DNA of 34,656 bases. Source: Prolixibacteraceae bacterium (GTDB taxonomy: Bacteria; Bacteroidota; Bacteroidia; Bacteroidales; Prolixibacteraceae). The notes under the pieces were generated by a model. The model saw only the letters and a list, made by a program, of their open reading frames with translations. It had not been told where the DNA came from and made no database searches. How positions within the stretch are numbered: the first letter of the stretch is position 1; each line of letters starts with the position of its first letter. The position numbers and the translations under genes were made by a program. Location: assembly GCA_023229575.1 (NCBI GenBank), contig JALNYZ010000037.1:1-34656 (forward strand), written 5' to 3'. Of this stretch, positions 24,102-31,849 are shown in pieces.

Positions 24102-25130
24102 CTATTTCGCTTTTACACTAAAGGTCTCAAAAACAATTCCTTTATCCCGGAATACCAGGGTATCTACCACTTCATGCTGAACATTTGATTCGGAATATTT
24201 GTAATTGAGGAAAAGGGCATCGTAGTTGTTGCCGCCCCATTTACCCCCTTTTTTTGCAAATTTGCCCGTTGACCTGGTACCATCAACTACCTTGGCGCCA
24301 CTAACAGGGGCAATTGCCACCGTGTTGTCGGTATTGATGGTCAGCTTCATCTTTGAACTGGTTGAATTCGCAACACCACTGGTTTCCAATGCATTTCTTC
24401 CGGTAGTTGACAATTTCCATATCGCGTTTTGCTCAACAAAATAAGTAGAATATTTCACAGGGGCAGGGGTTGATAATCTATTGCCAGCAGCATCAAGGGT
24501 GTAATCCATCCCATAGTGCAGATAATTTCCGTGATATTCATTCACATACTTAATCCCGAAAACTGTATAATTCTTAGGAGCTATACTCCAATTGGCAGCA
24601 ACCAGTAAATTGGGGTTCTGGGCAACAGACATACCCTGAAGGATTGTATCAATCCCTGCCGATTTTTCGGTGATTTGAACCGGAATCACGTAGCGGTTTT
24701 TGTACGCGTTCGGATCTGAGAGAAACTCCGGGGTCAACGAAACCAGAACTTTCCCTTCCATCGAACCCGTTGGAATGACTATTTTTTCACCGCTTGCCGT
24801 TGAGGTAGTGTAGTACTTTTTCGGCAATGCTTTTAAGGTATCACCGTTAGAAAAAACAAACCCGCTAATCATTGATTCAATAATTTCAAACTTTACCCAT
24901 TCATCCTGATAATTTTCCCTTCGGCCCCCGATGGCGACACCCAAGTTAAACTGCAGTTTGTTGTCAAGTGAATTGTCCGCCTGTGCGTATTCACCAAGAA
25001 TCAGTGTCCGCATAGGTGTCTGCATAGGGAAATATACGGAAGTGTATTTGTAATCCGCGAAATCGGGGTTCTCTTTTATACATCCAAAGATCCCGATTGC
25101 AGCAACAATCAATATTATTAATTTTTTCAT
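24102..25130 (-). CDS. DUF1735-type surface glycan-binding lipoprotein
   Basis: This 342-residue lipoprotein has lipobox IFGC (C17). The N-terminal half (YTSVYFPMQTPMRTLILGE, then a region ending NRYVIPVQIT) matches the DUF1735 (BT_3987-like) immunoglobulin-type domain. The C-terminal half (YHGNYLHYGM and later beta strands) looks like the lipocalin-like DUF4361 domain often paired with it. Such proteins act as SusE-like surface glycan-binding proteins beside SusC/SusD. It follows the second susD after 31 bases and precedes the beta-helix gene by 22 bases, the normal place for this role. No catalytic residues are evident. Confidence 0.82.
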   Translation of the reverse strand: MKKLIILIVAAIGIFGCIKENPDFADYKYTSVYFPMQTPMRTLILGEYAQADNSLDNKLQFNLGVAIGGRRENYQDEWVKFEIIESMISGFVFSNGDTLKALPKKYYTTSTASGEKIVIPTGSMEGKVLVSLTPEFLSDPNAYKNRYVIPVQITEKSAGIDTILQGMSVAQNPNLLVAANWSIAPKNYTVFGIKYVNEYHGNYLHYGMDYTLDAAGNRLSTPAPVKYSTYFVEQNAIWKLSTTGRNALETSGVANSTSSKMKLTINTDNTVAIAPVSGAKVVDGTRSTGKFAKKGGKWGGNNYDALFLNYKYSESNVQHEVVDTLVFRDKGIVFETFSVKAK

Positions 25131-25161
25131 ATCTTATTTCTTAAATTATTAGCGATAAAGT

Positions 25162-26889
25162 TTACCAACCTTTGTTTTGCTTAATATCATATTTCAGGGT
25201 TTCGGTGTAAGGAACCGGCCCGTAATACATGTAGTCTTTATAAGGCCGTGCTTCCACATCCTGAAAACTGTATGACAAAGTTCCACCGTTATTGGTAATC
25301 GAAACCCCTTTAAGCGGTTCCGAAATATTATCTTTCCACCTGCGGATATCCCAGAAACGGGTTCCTTCAAAACAGAGTTCAACCCTTCTTTCGTTTTTGA
25401 TCAAAGCCCTGAATGCATCTCTACCGGCTGCAGCCCGGTCGTCGAGGAATTGATCCTGGTAACCGGCAAGAGTAGCGTTCGAATCTATACCAGCCCTTTT
25501 ACGGATTAAACCAAGCACCGCTTTGGGAGTTAAGCCAACACCAAGCGGGTCGGCATCGGGCCCGTAAGCTTCGTTAACAGCTTCGGCATAATTCAGAAAG
25601 ATTTCCGTTCTGCGCGCCAGAGTTATGAAATGTGCCGCCCCGGTAACATTGGTTGGAAGAAGGCTCACCGACTCATTCACAAATTTTTTTAGATAATAGC
25701 CTGTACGGGTTGATGTTGGCAGAATATTCATCCCATCGTTGGGCGCTCCAACGTAGGTATTTATTGCAATATTCTTCAATTTAGACCCCTGATAGATTAC
25801 GAACGCCTGCAAACGTTTATCCTTTAATGTTAAGTTCGTTTTTTGTACCTCAGCTGTTGCCGGGTAACCGGTTGCCAACGGGAATGCATCAACCAAATTT
25901 TGGCTTGGATTAATTGTGCCGTTGCCATACAAAGAGGGCGGGAACAAACTTTTCTCCAGAGTACTGGACGATGCAACAACCCGTTTTCTCCAGATGATCT
26001 CAGGATCATCCTGGAATGTCGCCTTGTAAAAATCAACACCCCTTGCAGAGAAGCCGGTAGCGCCACTGACGAGTTTAAGGTATTGGGCAGCTGCATTGGC
26101 CGCTTTTTGCCAGAGCGCTATTTTTTCAGCATCTGTTTTACCTATCGTAAACGCGGGGCTGGCAGCCATCAAAGTTGCACGTGATTTGATCACCATGGCC
26201 ACTTTCTGATCAACCCGTCCATCAAAACTTTTTCCCAAAACAGCATCATTGGCCGAGCCATTTGCATATTTGAAAGGAAGCCGGCTAATGGCAGAGTCAC
26301 AATCGTTTACGATCCGGGCAATACACTCATCAAAGGTGTTTCGTGGTAACTTCAGGTCATCGTTTTGGTTCAGTTCCTTCAATATTATTGGAACTCCAAG
26401 CAATTTCCCATCAACACTTTCGCCACCATGAACCTTCAGTAAATCGTAGAGGTACCATGCCCTTAACCCGAAAATCTCACCGGCAAAACGGTTCAGAAAA
26501 TAGGGGTTTCTATCCGTATATTGCCATTCCCATTTTACATCCTTGTAGATACCCTCAAACTTATTGATGTATCTCAGCACCATATAATCCTTGGTCCATA
26601 CAGATACCGGGTTAAAATTGGATGTCCACTGACCAGTTCCCATTTTCAGGTAACCGCTGCTAAATACATTGGTGGTAGCATTATCTGTAGCAGCTTCGAG
26701 ATCAATTTCATCACCAGGAAGGCTGGCATATCCATTCAGCAATAATCCTTCCGCATTGATTGGATGGGTTAGCAAATACTCATCCGAAAATGTATTATTT
26801 TCAAACTCTGGCTCCAGAAAATCGGAGCAGGAGGATGCCACAAAAAGAAGGATAGCCGCAAGTACTATTATATTTGATATTCGTTTCAT
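25162..26889 (-). CDS. susD: SusD/RagB-family outer-membrane lipoprotein (pair 2)
   Basis: This 575-residue SusD-like glycan-binding lipoprotein has lipobox SSC (C21) followed by SDFLEPEFEN. The TPR-rich N-terminal region contains GEIFGLRAWYLYDLLKVHGG, and the C-terminal SusD signature is ERRVELCFEGTRFWDIRRW, followed by the usual YKDYMYYGPVPYTE and terminal QNKGW. It forms the lid of the SusC channel encoded 12 bases upstream and delivers oligosaccharides to it. Ligand specificity cannot be read from sequence. Length and domain order are normal for the family. Confidence 0.93.
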   Translation of the reverse strand: MKRISNIIVLAAILLFVASSCSDFLEPEFENNTFSDEYLLTHPINAEGLLLNGYASLPGDEIDLEAATDNATTNVFSSGYLKMGTGQWTSNFNPVSVWTKDYMVLRYINKFEGIYKDVKWEWQYTDRNPYFLNRFAGEIFGLRAWYLYDLLKVHGGESVDGKLLGVPIILKELNQNDDLKLPRNTFDECIARIVNDCDSAISRLPFKYANGSANDAVLGKSFDGRVDQKVAMVIKSRATLMAASPAFTIGKTDAEKIALWQKAANAAAQYLKLVSGATGFSARGVDFYKATFQDDPEIIWRKRVVASSSTLEKSLFPPSLYGNGTINPSQNLVDAFPLATGYPATAEVQKTNLTLKDKRLQAFVIYQGSKLKNIAINTYVGAPNDGMNILPTSTRTGYYLKKFVNESVSLLPTNVTGAAHFITLARRTEIFLNYAEAVNEAYGPDADPLGVGLTPKAVLGLIRKRAGIDSNATLAGYQDQFLDDRAAAGRDAFRALIKNERRVELCFEGTRFWDIRRWKDNISEPLKGVSITNNGGTLSYSFQDVEARPYKDYMYYGPVPYTETLKYDIKQNKGW

Positions 26890-26901
26890 AATCGCCAGGA
26901 T

Positions 26902-29900
26902 TTAAAAGTTAGCATTTAATCCGACAACGTAAGTCCTCATTTGCGGGGCGCTGCCCACATTCAGGTCTATCTCATTGCGGATATCCGATACCGTAAGCAG
27001 ATTGCTGCCCCTTAAATACAATTTTATATTTTTGAGCTTGCCACCTTCACGGATAATTGTTGATGGTAATTTATAATTTAATTGAACGGTATGTAGCCTC
27101 ATCCAGTTATTTTTGCGTAGCCAGAACGATGATGCCATGAAATTATTGCTGCTTTCTTTGGTTGTCAGCCGGGGATAAGTTGCGGTCTCTGCTGTTACGG
27201 GAGTCCATCTGGATTCGGCCAGATAAGAGGGATATTTTTGGTTGCCCCTTACCCAGTAATAATCATCATTCTGAATGTATTCTCCACCGGCCTGTCCGCT
27301 TCCAAGGGCAAACAGTTCAAGGTTTTTATAGCCCAGGGTAAGGTTCATCCCGTAGTAGATCCTTGAGTTGGAATTCCCGATCACCTGTTGGTCATTCTGA
27401 TCGATCACACCGTCGTTGTTCAGGTCTTTGTATTTGATATCGCCCGGGAACACATCGCCAAAAGTTTGTGTGGCATGCGAGGCAATGTCGGCAGCATCTT
27501 TAAAAAACCCTTCAGAAACATAAGAGAAAATTGCATCTGTGGCTTTTCCTGTCCTTTTCAGATAATCGTATTCATAAAATGGTTCGTCCAACTTTATAAC
27601 TTTACCTTGCTGGTAAACGATATTTCCACCAACAGAATACCTGAAATCACCTTTTATCTGTTTAAAAAGAACAGAGGCTTCAACTCCATTGGAAGTTCTT
27701 TTTCCTGCATTCTCCAACGGGAAAACACCACCAAGATACTCCGGGTAGGTATTTGTCAGTTTTGTTGGATCATTATATTGGTTCCGGTAAAACCAATTAC
27801 CTGTCAGTTGAAGTCTATTCCCGAAAAAAGAACCTTCAAACCCAAGGTTGATATCTTCACGATTACCAAAGCCCAGATTGGAATTCGCAATCGATTTATA
27901 TCTCAGTGCGTTACTGGTATAATCTCCGGTCAAGCCCCCGTATGCATATGAACCGCCAGCATTCTGGTAAGCGGTCTCGTAGGAATGATATGTAGTGAAA
28001 CCATCCTCTGCGTTGATGATCCCCCAAGAGGCCCTTAACTTCAGGAATTCAATTTTGGTCAATCCTTTCATAAAGTTTTCGTTGGTTAAAACCCAAGCCA
28101 CTCCAATAGAAGGGGCAAACTGGAAGCGGTTGTCGGGCGCTAAAAACCGCGAACCTACATAAGCTCCGTCAAACTCGACCAGGTACTTATTTTTAAAACC
28201 ATAGTTGGCCCTGATGCCGTAATGGGCCATGTTTTCAGGCTGAAGGACTGCATCGTCATTGAAACTCTCGCCATATCCCATCAGGTTGGCATACAGGCTG
28301 TGGTCCCCAAAGGTATTGGCATATTCAAAATTCCCGAAAAACCCGAACCGACGTTTAAAATCGGTACTGGTAACCGTCTGTGAACCTGAAATCTGATCGA
28401 TTTTATACTTTTTAATGCTGGTTAAGGCATTATCTATGTAATATGGTTCATAAACACTGTAAGTATTTAACTGCTGAATGGTCTGGACCGCGGTCAAATC
28501 GAACGAAATCCCCCCGGCAAAGCTGAGACCTTTCAGCACAGAACCCAAATCTATATCAAGACTGGAATTCATCTGGTTGATACGGTTTACAACTTTATTG
28601 TATCCGCCATACATCAGGTCACCATAAACATTGGTCTGATAGGTCTGATTACCACCCAGTATGCTGCCATTGGTTTTAAATGCACTGGTTAGCAGAGAAG
28701 CACTGGCCGCAGGGACTGAATCGACAGGTATAAACATCAGATAATCATTCGGACGAAATGTGGAGGCATTGCCGAAGAAATTACCATTTGGATTATTGGC
28801 AAAGCCGAAATATGAGGCCAAGTCAACCCTTAGTTTTATAAAGGAGGTGATTTTTGTATCAATATTGGCCCTTATACTGAAATTGTTGTTACCTTGCTTT
28901 TTACCTTGTCCAACGTTCAATAGTGAATTGTTGTTGGTTCCCATCAGATGAAGATAATAGCGGGTATTTTCATTTCCACCCCGGAATTGTGTTGAAAGCC
29001 GACCCTGGCTGGTATAATCACGAAGAAAGGTGGAATTATAATAATCATGATCCGGATATTTGATCCGGCTACCCGATTGGTATCCAGCCAGTTGCTGATC
29101 GGAATACAAAGGGGTAAGTCCATCGTTTGCCCGGGCTTCGTTGTAATAACGGGCGTAATCATACGAGTTCATAAACTGGGGATAGCTGACCGGTGTGGCG
29201 ATGCTATACCCGGCCTCCGCAGTGATCACAAGTTTGCCCGGCTGTCCCCTTTTGGTGGTGATCAATACAACACCATTTGTGCCTTTAGCTCCCATTAACA
29301 TCCGGGACGAACAATCCTTCAGTACCACGATCTTATCCACCTCGTTGAGGGTAAGGTAAGACGGATCACGCTCTAACCCATCGATTACCCAGGTCAGGCT
29401 TCCATAGTTTCGAAGATTGCTGGTATTATACATACCAGGTACCCGTCCGCGAATAGCTTCGGTAACACTTTGCCCGTTATCAAGTCTTAGCAACTCATCG
29501 GCATCGAGCACGGTTACTGCCCCTACCATCTGATCTTGTGAAATACTGCCAAAAGCCAATGGCACCCTCTTCAAATCTGTTGTAACAGGAACCAGCTCAA
29601 TGGTGGATTTCAAGAATTCCTGTGGCTTGATAGTTTGAACAGAAAAACCTTCTGCGACAATTTTTAGTTCCGATTGTCCTTCCAATTTAATGGAAAAAGA
29701 ACCATCATTTGAAGTAGTTGCCAAAACATTGCCTTTACTATCCATCACCACAGCACCTCCAACTGGTCTGTTATTGATTCCGGTCACAATTGCCTTTATG
29801 ATATTATTGATAGATGTGGCAGGATTTGATGCCCCAATCAGAAAGCTATCCGAAAGGAATAGCAAAGCCGACAGTACCGCAAGAAATTTTATATTTCGAT

Positions 29901-29904
29901 ACAT
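26902..29904 (-). CDS. susC: SusC/RagA-family TonB-dependent oligosaccharide transporter (pair 2)
   Basis: This 1000-residue outer-membrane TonB-dependent receptor has a signal peptide at about 1-25, a carboxypeptidase-regulatory-like beta domain at about 37-105 (AIVTGINNRPVGGAVV) and a plug domain at about 115-225. A beta-barrel follows, ending VVGLNANF. The conserved SusC plug motif is present in altered form as VLKDCSSRMLMGAKGTNGVV (194-213), where family members usually have KDASATALYGARGANG; the following LITTKRG is normal. It pairs with the SusD encoded 12 bases downstream. It differs greatly from the other SusC in this window, so the two pairs probably import different fragments. Confidence 0.93.
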   Translation of the reverse strand: MYRNIKFLAVLSALLFLSDSFLIGASNPATSINNIIKAIVTGINNRPVGGAVVMDSKGNVLATTSNDGSFSIKLEGQSELKIVAEGFSVQTIKPQEFLKSTIELVPVTTDLKRVPLAFGSISQDQMVGAVTVLDADELLRLDNGQSVTEAIRGRVPGMYNTSNLRNYGSLTWVIDGLERDPSYLTLNEVDKIVVLKDCSSRMLMGAKGTNGVVLITTKRGQPGKLVITAEAGYSIATPVSYPQFMNSYDYARYYNEARANDGLTPLYSDQQLAGYQSGSRIKYPDHDYYNSTFLRDYTSQGRLSTQFRGGNENTRYYLHLMGTNNNSLLNVGQGKKQGNNNFSIRANIDTKITSFIKLRVDLASYFGFANNPNGNFFGNASTFRPNDYLMFIPVDSVPAASASLLTSAFKTNGSILGGNQTYQTNVYGDLMYGGYNKVVNRINQMNSSLDIDLGSVLKGLSFAGGISFDLTAVQTIQQLNTYSVYEPYYIDNALTSIKKYKIDQISGSQTVTSTDFKRRFGFFGNFEYANTFGDHSLYANLMGYGESFNDDAVLQPENMAHYGIRANYGFKNKYLVEFDGAYVGSRFLAPDNRFQFAPSIGVAWVLTNENFMKGLTKIEFLKLRASWGIINAEDGFTTYHSYETAYQNAGGSYAYGGLTGDYTSNALRYKSIANSNLGFGNREDINLGFEGSFFGNRLQLTGNWFYRNQYNDPTKLTNTYPEYLGGVFPLENAGKRTSNGVEASVLFKQIKGDFRYSVGGNIVYQQGKVIKLDEPFYEYDYLKRTGKATDAIFSYVSEGFFKDAADIASHATQTFGDVFPGDIKYKDLNNDGVIDQNDQQVIGNSNSRIYYGMNLTLGYKNLELFALGSGQAGGEYIQNDDYYWVRGNQKYPSYLAESRWTPVTAETATYPRLTTKESSNNFMASSFWLRKNNWMRLHTVQLNYKLPSTIIREGGKLKNIKLYLRGSNLLTVSDIRNEIDLNVGSAPQMRTYVVGLNANF

Positions 29905-29938
29905 ATTATCTCTATTTTAAAGTTTAGAAAGATTTAAA

Positions 29939-31828
29939 TTACCATCCCGGGTTTTGCTGATACTCCTGGTATAGCCCCAATTGCGCTCTTGGAATAGGCA
30001 TCCAGTAATGTCTGCTCTCGAAATTTATTTTGGCTAGTTGTACCTTCTCAAACTTGGTATGGGCTTTATTAAACCTCATACCAAAGATGTTTCGATATTT
30101 ATCCAAATGTGCCACGTGCCATCTGCGCAAATCAATCCAGCGGCTTCTTTCAAAACAAAGTTCGACAGCCCTTTCGTTCCAAATTTTTTCCATGAATGAA
30201 CCTTTTACCGTACCGTCCTTACCAGGGCCACCGTACAAAGTCATGTTTACATTTGGTAAAATAGGACCACCGGTCTTGGTATAGATTCTTCGGTGAAGCC
30301 TGTTAATCGCATCCAATGCAGAAATACCGTTTTCCCCGTTGGCAAAGGTAGGTGTAGCAGAAGGAGCGTATCCTGCTGCAATCAGGGCTTCGGCATAATT
30401 AAGATATACTTCGGCAAGACGTAACATGGGAGTCTGAACCGTCACATTTGGACGGTTACCTCCCGATGCGTTTGTACAACCGTAGATCCACCATTTCTTG
30501 ATAAAATAGCCGGTTTCTGTCTGACCCGTACCAAAATCCACGCCAGGTTTTCCGGTATCATCATATGCATAACAGTTAACTTTGTAACTGACCGTTATTG
30601 GTGTACCATCGGTTAATATCACGTTATAGAACCGGGGGTCGCGATTGGCCCACGGTTTATCGGGATCATAAGCTGGGTCATCTTCAGGCAGTTTACCATT
30701 AACGGTCTCAAACAAGTCAACAATATTCTGGCTCGCGGCTACTGAATAACTAACACCACCAGATGACCTCGGGAACATGTTCTGCGCCAATCCCCAACCC
30801 ATAGGATAATTACCGGAGGCTTGGTATGTAGGGTGCTCAAACTTCACCAAAAGGTTTTCACGCGTATAAGGCGCTGCTGTTAGTGTTGCACCGACAAAGT
30901 TCCGCTTATAATCAATATCCCCGGGGTCTCCTTTATCTTCAGTAACATCCATCAGACGGTGATAACCCGCATTGGCCAACTTAATTACCTGCCACCCAGT
31001 TTGAGCTGATTCTTTGCATAAGGCTTCATCATACTGGGTGCTTTCATTATTAAGTGGACTACCCATAAAAAGCAGCGCTTTTGCTGCCATCCCGTAGGCC
31101 GAACCTTTCGTTGGCCTCCCCTCATTTTTACCTGGGGTAGCTGCACCTTCCGCTGATTCGTCCCAGTTGTTTGGTAAAAGCCGTGCTGCAGTGGTCAAAT
31201 CGGTTACTGCTTTTCTCATCCCATCCCTGAGGGTTGGACGTGGAAAATTGATATTCATATCCGCAGTAAGCAAGGTGTCAATGTATGGCAAGCCTCCCCA
31301 AATTTGCATCAATTGAAGATGGTTAAATCCCCTGAAAAACAAGGCATTCCCCTTTAACAAATCTTTTTGCTCCTGAGTGGCAGTTTGCGCTGTTTCGAGT
31401 GTAGGGAGCTGAGAAAGGGCGATGTTCGCAATACGGATGCCATTCCACGAACTGGTCCAGAATCCACTTCCGGCGCTTCCCCCCCCGCCTGTTTGCATGC
31501 TATTTACGAAAAGGGAAAACTGAGCGATGCCTCCGGGTCCCTCTAATAACGTCCAGTAATCGCCCGAGATCGCATTATAAGTAGATGTTAAGGCTCCCGA
31601 ACTGTGCGTTTCATCCGAAAACCACATACCTCCTCCATTTCTGGACTGTAGAGGTTCAAACAGGTACAAAAAGAGCTGATCTTCGAATCCCTGAAAGGTC
31701 TCGTATTTCCCAAATATATCCTTGTCTTGCAATTCGGCAGCCGGGGCCTGGTCAAGATACTCTTCACAGGAGGAAAAACTTCCTGTTAATATAATTCCGC
31801 AGACGATATAAGTAAATATTTTTTTCAT
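29939..31828 (-). CDS. susD: SusD/RagB-family outer-membrane lipoprotein (pair 1)
   Basis: This 629-residue SusD-like lipoprotein has lipobox SSC (C21) followed by EEYLDQAP. The N-terminal TPR region holds NALFFRGFNHLQLMQIWGGLPY. The C-terminal signature is NERAVELCFERSRWIDLRRW, then YWMPIPRAQLGLYQEYQQNPGW. It is longer than the second SusD and clearly divergent from it. It follows its susC partner by 21 bases and precedes the second susC by 34 bases, so both pairs are probably on one transcript. It should cap its SusC and bind glycan at the cell surface. Confidence 0.93.
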   Translation of the reverse strand: MKKIFTYIVCGIILTGSFSSCEEYLDQAPAAELQDKDIFGKYETFQGFEDQLFLYLFEPLQSRNGGGMWFSDETHSSGALTSTYNAISGDYWTLLEGPGGIAQFSLFVNSMQTGGGGSAGSGFWTSSWNGIRIANIALSQLPTLETAQTATQEQKDLLKGNALFFRGFNHLQLMQIWGGLPYIDTLLTADMNINFPRPTLRDGMRKAVTDLTTAARLLPNNWDESAEGAATPGKNEGRPTKGSAYGMAAKALLFMGSPLNNESTQYDEALCKESAQTGWQVIKLANAGYHRLMDVTEDKGDPGDIDYKRNFVGATLTAAPYTRENLLVKFEHPTYQASGNYPMGWGLAQNMFPRSSGGVSYSVAASQNIVDLFETVNGKLPEDDPAYDPDKPWANRDPRFYNVILTDGTPITVSYKVNCYAYDDTGKPGVDFGTGQTETGYFIKKWWIYGCTNASGGNRPNVTVQTPMLRLAEVYLNYAEALIAAGYAPSATPTFANGENGISALDAINRLHRRIYTKTGGPILPNVNMTLYGGPGKDGTVKGSFMEKIWNERAVELCFERSRWIDLRRWHVAHLDKYRNIFGMRFNKAHTKFEKVQLAKINFESRHYWMPIPRAQLGLYQEYQQNPGW

Positions 31829-31849
31829 AATTCTTATCCTTTTCGAAAA